Below are positions 40,815-48,813 of a stretch of DNA of 64,000 bases, piece after piece. The position numbers were made by a program, and so were the translations under genes. The notes below the pieces were generated by a model. The model saw only the letters and a list, made by a program, of their open reading frames with translations. It made no database searches and had not been told where the DNA came from. The stretch is from Gp7-AA6 sp036001245 (GTDB taxonomy: Bacteria > Acidobacteriota > Thermoanaerobaculia > UBA5066 > Gp7-AA6), in contig DASYUL010000142.1 in the NCBI GenBank assembly GCA_036001245.1, positions 25,021 through 89,020 of the forward strand. The letters run 5' to 3'. How positions within the stretch are numbered: the stretch's first letter is position 1; every line of letters begins with the position of its first letter.

Positions 40815-42853
40815 GACGGGATCTCCGAATCGTCGGACTGCTCCCCCTCTCGGGGAGAGAGTTGGGGCGAGGGGCCATCAGCGAGCGCGGGCTGCTTCAG
40901 AAACACCGCCGCGAGCGGCGGCAGCGTCAGCTCGATCGAGTACGGATGCCCGTGCGTCGGGACCGCCTGCGTCTCGCAGCCGCCCAGGTTGCCGACGCCG
41001 CTGCCGCCGTAGTCGGACGCGTCGCTGTTCGCGATCTCACGCCAGAAGCCTTCGCGGGGAACCCCCAGGCGGTAGCCGTACCTCGGCACGGGCGTGAAGT
41101 TGAAGGCCGCCGCCACGACGTCATCCTCCGACCGGCCGCGCCGCAACACGGCGACGACGCTGCGCTCGGCGTCGGTGCAATCGATCCACGAGAATCCGGC
41201 GGGCTCGAAGTCCAGCTCGTGCAGGGCGCGCTCCCCGGCATAGAGACCATTCAAATCCCGGACCCACTTCTGGAGCCCGACGTGCGCGGGCTCTCCGAGC
41301 AATTCCCAATCGAGCTCCCGGTCGTGGCTCCACTCGCGCCACTGCCCGATCTCTCCCCCCATGAAAAGGAGCTTCTTCCCGGGCTGGGCCCACATCCAGG
41401 CGAAGAGGAGTCGCAGGTTCGCGATCTTCTGCCAGTCGTCGCCCGGCATCTTCGTCAGGAGCGACCCCTTGAGGTGCACGACCTCGTCGTGCGAGAGCGG
41501 AAGGACGTAGTTCTCCGAGAACGCGTACAGCCCTCGGAACGTGAGCTTGTCGTGGTGGAACTTCCGATGGATGGGATCGAGCTCCATGTACTCGAGAGTG
41601 TCGTGCATCCAGCCCATGTCCCACTTCATCCCGAACCCGAGCCCGCCGACCCACGTCGGGCGGGTGACCATCGGCCACGCCGTCGATTCCTCGGCGATCG
41701 TCTCGACGCCGGGCGCCGTCCGGTAGATCTCCTCGTTGAAACGCCGCAGGAAGGCGATCGCTTCGAGGTTCTCCCGCCCCCCGTACCGGTTCGGGACCCA
41801 CTCGCCTTCCTTGCGGGAGTAGTCGAGGTAGAGCATCGACGCGACCGCGTCCACGCGCAGCGCGTCGGCGTGGTAGACCTCGAGCCAGAAGCGCGCGCTC
41901 GACAGCAGGAAGCTCCTGACCTCGTCGCGCCCGTAGTTGAAGACGAGGCTCCCCCAGTCGGGCTGGACCGCTTTGCGCGGATCGGAGTGCTCGTAGACGT
42001 AGCTTCCGTCGAAGAAGACGAGCCCGTGCTCGTCCGAGGGGAAGTGCGACGGAACCCAGTCGAGGATCACGCCGATGCCCTCACGGTGCAGGTGCTCGAT
42101 CAGGAACATCAGATCCTGCGGCGTGCCGTAGCGGCTCGTCGGCGCGAAGAACCCGGTGGTCTGATATCCCCACGACCCGTAGAACGGGTGCTCCATCACG
42201 GGCAGGAGCTCCACGTGTGTGAAGCCCATGCTCTTCACGTAATCGGCGAGCACCGGCGCGATCTCGCGATAGCCCGGCAGCCGGCCGTCGGGCCGCATCC
42301 ACGAGCCGAGGTGGACTTCGTATATCGACATTGCCGACTCGCGGGCGGATGTCTTCGAGCGCGCGTCCATCCACGCCGAGTCGCCCCACTCGTAGGAGAG
42401 GTCCCAAACGATCGAGCCGGTGTTCGGCGGCGCCTCGCGGAAAAACGCGAACGGATCCGTCTTGTCGACCTGGTAGCCGCCGTGTCGCGACCGGACGTGA
42501 AACTTGTACAGCGCGCCGGTCCCGATCCCGGGCACGAATCCCTCCCACAGCCCGGAGTGCCCGCGCGGCTCGAGGGGATGGCTGTCCGGGTTCCAGGCGT
42601 TGAAGTCTCCGGCGACCGAGACGGCCTGCGCTTCCGGCGCGAAGGCGGCGAAATTGACCCCCGCCGCGCCCTCGACGTTCGCCGGATGGGCGCCGAGCTT
42701 CTCCCACAGGCGCGTGTGCGAGCCTTCGTTGAAGAGGTGGAGGTCGTCCGCGGTCAGGAGCGAGAAGCCGTTCTCGCGGTCTCCGGCGTGCAACCGCTTC
42801 GACCTCGTTCTTTGCCTCGAGCCCGCGGGCGCTTCGCCGCGGCGGCCCGTCAC
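40811..42853 (-). CDS. glgB: 1,4-alpha-glucan branching enzyme
   Basis: 680 residues from a GTG that overlaps the upstream stop. It has an N-terminal CBM48 domain (LYKFHVRSRHGGYQVDKTDP), the GH13 barrel with ALRVDAVASML (nucleophile Asp near 334), TIAEESTAWP (acid/base Glu near 388) and PLSHDEVVHLKGS (third Asp near 456). It adds alpha-1,6 branches to glycogen. The last about 20 residues (DGPSPQLSPREGEQSDD and on) are encoded by a palindromic repeat (40841-40874) and lie beyond the usual family end, so the repeat has replaced or extended the native C-terminus. Confidence 0.94.
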   Translation of the reverse strand: MTGRRGEAPAGSRQRTRSKRLHAGDRENGFSLLTADDLHLFNEGSHTRLWEKLGAHPANVEGAAGVNFAAFAPEAQAVSVAGDFNAWNPDSHPLEPRGHSGLWEGFVPGIGTGALYKFHVRSRHGGYQVDKTDPFAFFREAPPNTGSIVWDLSYEWGDSAWMDARSKTSARESAMSIYEVHLGSWMRPDGRLPGYREIAPVLADYVKSMGFTHVELLPVMEHPFYGSWGYQTTGFFAPTSRYGTPQDLMFLIEHLHREGIGVILDWVPSHFPSDEHGLVFFDGSYVYEHSDPRKAVQPDWGSLVFNYGRDEVRSFLLSSARFWLEVYHADALRVDAVASMLYLDYSRKEGEWVPNRYGGRENLEAIAFLRRFNEEIYRTAPGVETIAEESTAWPMVTRPTWVGGLGFGMKWDMGWMHDTLEYMELDPIHRKFHHDKLTFRGLYAFSENYVLPLSHDEVVHLKGSLLTKMPGDDWQKIANLRLLFAWMWAQPGKKLLFMGGEIGQWREWSHDRELDWELLGEPAHVGLQKWVRDLNGLYAGERALHELDFEPAGFSWIDCTDAERSVVAVLRRGRSEDDVVAAAFNFTPVPRYGYRLGVPREGFWREIANSDASDYGGSGVGNLGGCETQAVPTHGHPYSIELTLPPLAAVFLKQPALADGPSPQLSPREGEQSDDSEIPS
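40841..40874. repeat. REP-like palindrome encoding the GlgB C-terminal tail
   Basis: The coding strand carries CTCTC-CCC-GAGAG, preceded by CCCCTCGCCCCAACTC, the pattern of the common 'CCCTCnCCCC...CTCTCCC' palindromic repeats. It supplies the PSPQLSPREGE segment of GlgB. Confidence 0.6.
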
Positions 42854-43704
42854 TGGGACCGCGATCGAAGGAGCGCGCGGTAGTTCTTGAGATGCTGGAT
42901 CGCCGCCGCGGGCCGACCGACGCGCTCACAGGCGCCGGCGAGGTTGAAATACGCGTCCGAGTGGTCGGGATCGAGCGCGACCGCCTTCTCGTACGCGTCG
43001 ATCGCTTCCAGATCGCGACCGAGGTCCTCGAGGGCGACGCCCATGTTGAACGCCGCCGTGACGTCTCCCGGCCGCGCGGCGAGCGCGCTCCTGTAGTGGA
43101 CCTCGGCCCCCGCCGCGTCCCCCGCCTCGTGCAGGAGCCGTCCAAGGTTGACGTGCGCATCCGCGTGGCCCGGATCGAGCGCGACCGCTCTCGCGTACGC
43201 CTCCCTCGCCCCTTCCGGATCGGCCTCTTCGAGATCGCACCCGCGCGCGTACCAGGCATCGGCGGAGAGGCTCGCTTTCTCCCTCTCCCTCCGGGAGAGG
43301 GCCGGCGTGAGGGCGCTGACGTTGCTTCGCACTTCCTCGAACTCCATCAATATCTGGCCCGACTCCGGCTGCCAGCGCGCCGAGCCGTCGGTGACGACGA
43401 TCTGCCGCCCCTCCGCGACGATCTCGAGCTCCTCGAGCGAGTCGCGCCCGGGAATCTGTTCGCGCAGTCTCGACAGCGCGCGCTCGATCCGTCGTGGTCC
43501 GATGCGTGCGCCCGCCAGGCCGCGCGCCGAGCGCAGGACCGCGAGGTCGTGAGGAGAGAAACGCAGCTCTCCGTGCGGACCGCGCTCCGGATCGAGAAGC
43601 CCGGACCGCACCCACGCGCGGACCTGCGCGACCGTGAGTCCGAGCATCCGCGAGATCTCGCGGGCTCCGTACCCGCCGGCGTCGGTTCCCGGGGAGGGCT
43701 TCAT
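42850..43704 (-). CDS. MerR-like HTH protein with C-terminal TPR repeats
   Basis: 284 residues. Residues about 13-70 read as a MerR-type winged helix (GYGAREISRMLGLTVAQVRA, then LRFSPHDLAVLRSARGL). Residues about 150-280 are three to four TPR motifs (AWYARGCDLEEADPEGAREA, ADAHVNLGRLLHEAGDAAGA, TAAFNMGVALEDLGRDLEAI). Between them ALTPALSRREREKASL is encoded by a REP-like palindrome. It is coupled to glgB by a GTGA overlap and directly follows Ku, so it may regulate glycogen genes or bind a partner through the TPRs. Neither role is shown by the sequence. Confidence 0.75.
   Translation of the reverse strand: MKPSPGTDAGGYGAREISRMLGLTVAQVRAWVRSGLLDPERGPHGELRFSPHDLAVLRSARGLAGARIGPRRIERALSRLREQIPGRDSLEELEIVAEGRQIVVTDGSARWQPESGQILMEFEEVRSNVSALTPALSRREREKASLSADAWYARGCDLEEADPEGAREAYARAVALDPGHADAHVNLGRLLHEAGDAAGAEVHYRSALAARPGDVTAAFNMGVALEDLGRDLEAIDAYEKAVALDPDHSDAYFNLAGACERVGRPAAAIQHLKNYRALLRSRSQ
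43275..43315. repeat. REP-like palindrome inside the HTH-TPR gene
   Basis: CCCTCTCC-ctcc-GGGAGAGGG followed by CCGGCGTGAGGG. It is in frame and encodes the LTPALSRRERE peptide, the typical translation of this repeat type, placed in the linker between the HTH and TPR parts. Confidence 0.65.
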
Positions 43705-43725
43705 GCCCCGGTCGTCCTCACGCCG

Positions 43726-44616
43726 CTACTTGCGGGAGGACGCCGCACGTTTGTCGGCGGCTCTCGGGGCGCTGCGGGGAGGCTTCCGTTCCGCCGAGGA
43801 CGCGGCGCGCGATGCGGACTCCGCCTTCGAAGCGGCGGCCTTGCGGGGCTTCCCGAGGCTCGCGCGAAGCGCCTCCATCAGGTCGACGATCTCGCCGCCC
43901 TTCTTCTGGGGCGCGGCGACACTGAACTGCCCGCCCGCGACTTTCCGGTCGAGCGCCTCCTGCACGCGCTTTCGGACCTCGTCCTCGTACGCTTGCGGCC
44001 GGAAATCTTCCGACGAGCTTTCCTCGACGAGCATGCGGGCAAGCTTCAGCTCCCCGTCCTTGACCTCGGCGACGTCGAGCGGCACCTCCGAGAACGGCCG
44101 CACCTCGTCCGCGTAGAGGAGCTGCTGCATCACGAGCCCGTCTCCGGAGGGGCGCAACATGACGAGGTACTGCTTGCCGCGCGCCGCGTATTTCGCGAGC
44201 GCGACCCGGCCCGTCTCCTTCATCACCTGCGCGAGGAGGCGGTAGGGCTTGGCTCCCCCCTTGTCCGGGCCCAGGTAGTACGGCTTGTCGTAGTAGACCG
44301 GATCGACCTTGTCGATCGGCACGAACTCCACGACGTCGATCGTCTGGGTCGCCTGTTCCTCGAAGGCCTTCAGCTCCTCGTCGGTGAACTGGACGTACTG
44401 GTCCTTGTTGAACTCGTAGCCCTTCACCATTTCGTCTCGCGAGACGATCGTCTCTTCCTTCGAGCAGATGTACTGCTGCTTCAAGCGCGAGCCGCATTTG
44501 CGATGCAGCAGGTTGAACGAGATCGACGCAGAGCTGTTCGATGCCGTGTAGAGCTTGACCGGAATCGAGACCAGTCCGAACGAGATGCTGGCGTTGCCGA
44601 GTGCTCGAGCGCTCAT
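43726..44616 (-). CDS. ku: Ku protein for bacterial non-homologous end joining
   Basis: 296 residues. The N-terminus ALGNASISFGLVSIPVKLYTA is the bacterial Ku signature, followed by the Cys-containing HRKCGSRLKQQYIC region and the core DEMVKGYEFNKDQYVQF. The Ala/Lys/Ser/Arg-rich C-terminal tail after about 255 is the basic extension that modulates DNA threading and LigD recruitment in other Ku proteins. It forms the homodimeric ring on broken DNA ends. Its LigD partners are 36 kb away at 4642-7216. Confidence 0.95.
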   Translation of the reverse strand: MSARALGNASISFGLVSIPVKLYTASNSSASISFNLLHRKCGSRLKQQYICSKEETIVSRDEMVKGYEFNKDQYVQFTDEELKAFEEQATQTIDVVEFVPIDKVDPVYYDKPYYLGPDKGGAKPYRLLAQVMKETGRVALAKYAARGKQYLVMLRPSGDGLVMQQLLYADEVRPFSEVPLDVAEVKDGELKLARMLVEESSSEDFRPQAYEDEVRKRVQEALDRKVAGGQFSVAAPQKKGGEIVDLMEALRASLGKPRKAAASKAESASRAASSAERKPPRSAPRAADKRAASSRK

Positions 44617-44653
44617 ATTGCGCGCAATTCTAACACCGCACGCGAGTTCGCCC

Positions 44654-44721
44654 GTTCAAGGTTCAAGGTTCGAGGTCCAGGGCTTCTGAGCCCAATCGCT
44701 GCTCAACCTTGAACCTTGAAC
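44654..44721. repeat. Inverted heptamer arrays forming a hairpin
   Basis: GTTCAAG GTTCAAG GTTCGAG GTCCAGG (44654-44681) faces its inverse CCTTGAACCTTGAAC (44707-44721). The first 15 bases pair perfectly across a 38-base loop. It begins right after the stop of the UBP gene and ends 37 bases before Ku's start, so it may act as an attenuator or terminator between them. Confidence 0.65.
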
Positions 44722-44722
44722 A

Positions 44723-45010
44723 TCATTCCAGGTACGCCCGGCAGCCGTAGCACCAGAGCCAGTCGTCCCCGATGCGGGGACGGATGAAGAAGTGCCCCGT
44801 CTTCTCGAAGTGCGCGGTGTCGTGCGCGTCGTGCGACTCGCAACATCCCACGTAGCCGCACGTCTGGCAGACGCGGAGGTCCTCTTTCCCTCCGCACTCC
44901 TCGCAAGCGTCCTTGTCCGAAGCCGGCCTCGATCTCGAGAAGAGAGATCGGGGGCGGGGCGCGGGCAGCTCGGCCGCGCCGTGGGCGCAATCGGCCACGG
45001 CCCGCTTCAT
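44723..45010 (-). CDS. UBP-type zinc-finger protein
   Basis: The ATG at 45010 overlaps the MOSC gene's stop (ATGA) and gives 95 residues. From residue 36 the Cys/His pattern CEECGGKEDLRVCQTCGYVGC, then SHDAHDTAHFEKTGH and WCYGCRAYLE fits the UBP (PAZ/BUZ) zinc finger, which in eukaryotes binds the C-terminal Gly-Gly of ubiquitin. Bacterial stand-alone versions are of unknown role. The N-terminal 30 residues are unconserved. Confidence 0.82.
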   Translation of the reverse strand: MKRAVADCAHGAAELPAPRPRSLFSRSRPASDKDACEECGGKEDLRVCQTCGYVGCCESHDAHDTAHFEKTGHFFIRPRIGDDWLWCYGCRAYLE

Positions 45011-45666
45011 CGCGCGCTCCGGTCCAGCGCGCTGGAAGCGAGATTCCCGGCAAAGTGCCGACGCCAGGAGGGGTCGAGCCGAGCGTGGGCCGCGAGTCGC
45101 TCGATCGTCTCCCGGTCGTCGCGGTCCCAAAGCGAAACCCGCGCGATCTCGTAGACGCGCACGCCGGCCGGATCGACATGGATCCGCTCGACCGCGTCAC
45201 CGGCCCCGACGGCGCCCTCCGTCACCACCCGAAAGTAGATTCCCCAGCGCCCCGCCTCGGCAAACTCCTTCACCATGCCCGGATCCCCGAAGCGCAGCCC
45301 GAGCTTTGAGCATGGGAGCCGCGGCGCGGCCGCTTCGAGCTCCGCTTCGCCCATCCGGAAGACGTCGCCGATCGAGACGTCCGTCTCGTCGAACTCCCGG
45401 ATCGTCAGGTTCTCACCGAAGTTCGCGGGCTCGAGCTCCTGCCCGAGCGCTCCCGCCCACCAATCGTAGTGGTCCGCCGCATACGTGTACACCGCCTTGT
45501 ACTCACCGCCGTGCACGCTGCGGTCGGACTGCCGGTCGCCCTCGACGTTGTGGCGCCGCACGGTGCGACGTCCTTCGACCGGCGACTTGACGATCGACGT
45601 GAGAACGTCGCGGCCGCGCCAGGGAACGACATGCGGCTGACCGACGGCGACCATCTCGATCTTCAT
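45007..45666 (-). CDS. MOSC domain protein, YiiM type
   Basis: The ATG at 45666 gives 219 residues starting MKIEMVAVGQPHVVPW. The MOSC core is seen in GDRQSDRSVHGGEYKAVYTY, LEPANFGENLTI and the conserved Cys in APRLPCSKLGLRFGD, followed by a C-terminal helical tail as in E. coli YiiM. That family binds the molybdenum cofactor and detoxifies N-hydroxylated bases. It is 37 bases downstream of the DUF72 gene. Confidence 0.85.
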   Translation of the reverse strand: MKIEMVAVGQPHVVPWRGRDVLTSIVKSPVEGRRTVRRHNVEGDRQSDRSVHGGEYKAVYTYAADHYDWWAGALGQELEPANFGENLTIREFDETDVSIGDVFRMGEAELEAAAPRLPCSKLGLRFGDPGMVKEFAEAGRWGIYFRVVTEGAVGAGDAVERIHVDPAGVRVYEIARVSLWDRDDRETIERLAAHARLDPSWRRHFAGNLASSALDRSAR

Positions 45667-45703
45667 GCCCCGTTCTACGCGCGGGAAGCGACGGGAGATT
45701 CCG

Positions 45704-46399
45704 TCAGGCAAACAGCGCCCGCATCGCCTCGGCGAGGCGCGGCCCCGTCCCCTCCTCCTCGTGCTTGAAAAACACGTGGGCCTCGCTCCAGGGCTGCGCC
45801 CGGATGCGTTCGGCCCAGGCGGCGAGCGCCGCCTCGCCGTAGTCCGGCCTTCGCAGCCGCAGGTATCCCCAGCCGGCCGTCGACTCGGTCGGCGTCGCCA
45901 GACTCTCGTCTTCGGCCCAACAGAGAGCGGCGCGCGCGGAAGAGAGCGCCTCGAGCACGTCGTCCTCGAACCAGGATTCGTGACGGAACTCGAATGCGCT
46001 GCGGGAGGCGGCGGGCAGCAGCGAGAGAAAGTCCCGGAGGCGCGGCAGGTCCTTTTTCAAATTCGGAGGGAGCTGAAACAGCACCGGGCCGAGCCGGTCG
46101 CCGAGCGTCGTCGCGACGGCGAAGAAATACGACACCGCCTCTCCCGCGTCTTTCAGGCGCTTGCGGTGGGTGATCTGCTGCGAGGCCTTGAGCGCGAACG
46201 CGAAGCCGTCCGGGACCTGCTCTGCCCAGCTCCCGAGGAGCGAGGCGCGCGGCATCCGGTAAAAGGTGTTGTTGATCTCGACGGCGGGTAGTCGCGACGC
46301 GTAGTAGCGCAGCATCCCGTTGTCCGGCAGGTCTTCCGGATAAAAGCTTCCCTTCCACTCCTTGTAAGAGAACCCGCTCGTGCCGGTGAGGACGCGCAT
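45704..46399 (-). CDS. DUF72 family protein (YecE-like TIM barrel)
   Basis: 231 residues from the ATG at 46399: MRVLTGTSGFSYKEWKGSFY opens the DUF72 barrel. Other family motifs are VEINNTFYRMP, LGPVLFQLPPNLKKD, AFEFRHESWF and HVFFKHEEEGTGPRLAEAM. The function is not established. Upstream in-frame Met codons are rejected because the family begins here. It is divergent from the surface-protein gene at 46628, with 228 bases between in which no clear promoter stands out. Confidence 0.87.
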   Translation of the reverse strand: MRVLTGTSGFSYKEWKGSFYPEDLPDNGMLRYYASRLPAVEINNTFYRMPRASLLGSWAEQVPDGFAFALKASQQITHRKRLKDAGEAVSYFFAVATTLGDRLGPVLFQLPPNLKKDLPRLRDFLSLLPAASRSAFEFRHESWFEDDVLEALSSARAALCWAEDESLATPTESTAGWGYLRLRRPDYGEAALAAWAERIRAQPWSEAHVFFKHEEEGTGPRLAEAMRALFA

Positions 46400-46627
46400 C
46401 GGCGCGGATTCTAGTGTTCCGCCGCAGGCGCTTTGTGACGGTGGGCACCGCGGCAACAGCCGGAGGCGGTGGTCTGAGCGGGCCGGTTTCCCTCCCCGCG
46501 ATCGAAAGTCACGGTTCCCGTCGCGATCCGACCAACGTCGAATTCGACTCCCGATGGCGTTTTTCTTGCAGTATCCCGACCCGGCAGACGGATAGTCATC
46601 GACCAACCGATCACGGGGGAAAAAATC

Positions 46628-47719
46628 ATGGATTCCGGTTTTCCGGTCTATTCCGGTCTTCGGTTCCTGTCCCGGCGCTCCTCGGTCGCTCCCCTGCTTT
46701 CGCTGACGCTAGCGCTCTCGAGCGCAACCGCACTCGCCCAGCGACCCGATCCGCCGAGACTCGCCCGAGGATTTCCCGGGGCGATCTACACGACCGACTC
46801 CACGTGCACGGTCGTCGATGCCAACATCTACGAGGCAAAGACGGACGTCTATCTGAACGGCGGCGGCAAGGGAGCGAGGCTCCCGGACGGCTCCTACTCC
46901 GTCCAGGTAACGGAACCGAACGGCACCGTGCTCGGGTCGAGCGGCAGTTCCGCACCGATCGAGGTCCTCAAAGGGAAGTTCGCCGCCTGTTACCAGTTGT
47001 GGGCCCTCGTCGGCGGGTTCGGGGACTCCCGGAACGGTGAGTACAAGGTCTGGGTCTGCCAGGACTCGACGTTTTCGCACCCTTCCTGCAAGACCGACAA
47101 CTTCCGGGTCGCCGCGACTCGTGAGCGAACCCCGACCCGAACGGCGACCGCAGGGGTTCCCGTGCCCACTGCCACGCGAACGCCGACCGCCGTCAGCGCG
47201 ACCCCGACGCGGACGGCGACCGGAACGCCGACGCTGACGCCGACCCTGACCTTCACCGAGACCCCGACGGCGACTCAGACCCCGATCACGCCCAAGGGGG
47301 GCGGGGTGAACACGGAAACCCCCACTCCCTCCGCGACCGCCACGGCAACCCGGACTTCGACCTCGACCTCGACGCCGACCGCGACGAGGACCGCCACGGC
47401 CACTCCGACCGCGACGGCGACGCGAACTCCGACGGCGACCGCGACGTCGACACCGACCGCTGCCGCGGCAACGCCCACCGCCACCGTGACGCTCACGCCA
47501 GCCGGCTCGGCGACGGCCACTCGCACGGCGACTCCGACCTCGACTCCGATTCCGACGTCCACGACGACCCCGATCCCGGGGATCCCGACGTTCACCCCGA
47601 CGTTCGGCTCGGGACCCGGCACGGGTCCGTCTCAGATCCCGACGCTGTCGCCGCTGATGCTGGCGCTCCTGGGTCTCGCACTCGGCGGCCTGGGCTTCTT
47701 CTTCTCGCGCCGAGCCTGA
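46628..47719 (+). CDS. Secreted Thr/Pro-rich protein with an IPTL-CTERM sorting signal
   Basis: 363 residues. A signal peptide (to about 38, LTLALSSATALAQ), a small folded domain with four Cys (about 50-160), a mucin-like Thr/Pro/Ala stalk of TPT/TAT units (about 165-335), then IPTLSPL, a hydrophobic helix and FFFSRRA at the end. The C-terminus matches the IPTL-CTERM signal handled by exosortase/archaeosortase-type enzymes (XrtH), though the usual WG after IPTL is absent. The stalk is probably O-glycosylated. GGGGAAAAAA precedes the ATG. No exosortase gene is in the window. Confidence 0.8.
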   Translation: MDSGFPVYSGLRFLSRRSSVAPLLSLTLALSSATALAQRPDPPRLARGFPGAIYTTDSTCTVVDANIYEAKTDVYLNGGGKGARLPDGSYSVQVTEPNGTVLGSSGSSAPIEVLKGKFAACYQLWALVGGFGDSRNGEYKVWVCQDSTFSHPSCKTDNFRVAATRERTPTRTATAGVPVPTATRTPTAVSATPTRTATGTPTLTPTLTFTETPTATQTPITPKGGGVNTETPTPSATATATRTSTSTSTPTATRTATATPTATATRTPTATATSTPTAAAATPTATVTLTPAGSATATRTATPTSTPIPTSTTTPIPGIPTFTPTFGSGPGTGPSQIPTLSPLMLALLGLALGGLGFFFSRRA

Positions 47720-47827
47720 ACGAGGAGGCCTGCGGAGAAGTCAGCTTCCGGACGCCGGAGATCCCGACGGTGACGGACGACGTGTTCTCGCGACTTGCGC
47801 ATCGCGGTTGATCTCCTTCATCGTCTC

Positions 47828-48784
47828 TTACTTCGGCGGCGGAGGAGGCGGAGGCTTCGGGGCGGGGCGCGGGGCGGCCGCGTCGAAGAGCTCCTTCATC
47901 GCGCCGATCGATCCCAACACTCCGGCCCCCTCGTACGGCAGGAACACGATCTTCTGGGGGTTGGCCGCAATCCGCGTCAGCGACTCGAGATAGCGCTGCG
48001 CGATCAGATACTGCGCGGAGTTGCCCGTCGCTCCCAGAGCGTCCGTTACGAGAGTAATCGCCTGCGCTTCCGCCTGCGCCACGCGCAGTCGCGCCGTCGC
48101 TTCACCCTCGGCCGCCAGGATCGCGGACTGCTTTTCCCCTTCCGCGGTGACGATCTTCGACTGTTTTCCCCCCTCCGCCCGCAGGATCGCGGCGGCTTTT
48201 TCTCCCTCCGCCGCCGTGACCGTCGCCCGCCGCGAACGTTCCGCGGTCATCTGCTTCTCCATCGTCAGCTTGATTTCCTGCGGCGGATTGATGTTCTTCA
48301 GCTCCACCCGCATGATCTTCACGCCCCACTGATGTGTCGCCGCGTCCAGCGTGGCCCGGAGCTGCGTGTTGATGGTGTCGCGCGAGGTCAGCGTGTGGTC
48401 GAGGTCGAGCGCCCCGATCACGTTCCGGAGCCCGGAGAGCGTCAGCTGTTCGATGCCCCAGGTCAGGTTCTGGACTTCGTACGTTGAGCGCACCGGATCG
48501 GCGATTACGAAGTAGATCACCGCGTCGACTTCCATCGTCACGTTGTCGCGGGTGATCACGGGTTGCGGTTCGATGGCGGTGATCTGCTCCCGGATGTCGA
48601 TCGTGGCGCGCACCGAATCCAGAAACGGCACGATGACGTTCAGTCCCGCTTCAGCGGACTTGTGGAACTTCCCGAGCCGCTCGATGATCTTGACCTTCTT
48701 CTGCGGCACGATCTTGATCGACTTGGCGAGGACGATCAGTGCGAGCAGAACGAAGACCCCGAGGACGTATGGCGTGTAACCCAA
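47828..48784 (-). CDS. SPFH/Band-7 (stomatin-like, QmcA type) membrane protein
   Basis: 318 residues. It has an N-terminal membrane helix (YVLGVFVLLALIVLA), the SPFH domain (VPQKKVKIIERLGKFHKSA, DIREQITAIEPQPVITRDN), then a long charged coiled coil with AEGEKAAAIL, AEGEKQSAIL and AEGEATARL repeats, and a Pro-rich tail ending in a run of Pro. Such proteins oligomerise into membrane microdomains and assist membrane-protein quality control. NfeD, its usual partner, is encoded 29 bases upstream. Confidence 0.92.
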   Translation of the reverse strand: MGYTPYVLGVFVLLALIVLAKSIKIVPQKKVKIIERLGKFHKSAEAGLNVIVPFLDSVRATIDIREQITAIEPQPVITRDNVTMEVDAVIYFVIADPVRSTYEVQNLTWGIEQLTLSGLRNVIGALDLDHTLTSRDTINTQLRATLDAATHQWGVKIMRVELKNINPPQEIKLTMEKQMTAERSRRATVTAAEGEKAAAILRAEGGKQSKIVTAEGEKQSAILAAEGEATARLRVAQAEAQAITLVTDALGATGNSAQYLIAQRYLESLTRIAANPQKIVFLPYEGAGVLGSIGAMKELFDAAAPRPAPKPPPPPPPK

Positions 48785-48813
48785 CGTTTCCTCCTCTCGG
48801 ACTCCCGTCCCGC

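Noticed and set aside
4621..44721. CRISPR arrays
   Set aside because: The only tandem repeats are 7-base units without spacers, and no cas gene is seen.
46566..46596. Promoter TTGCAG...GATAGT before the surface-protein gene
   Set aside because: The spacer is 19 bases and the match is weak.
47275..47622. Minus-strand open frame made of Val-Ala repeats
   Set aside because: It is the complement of the TPT/TAT stalk codons of the IPTL-CTERM protein.
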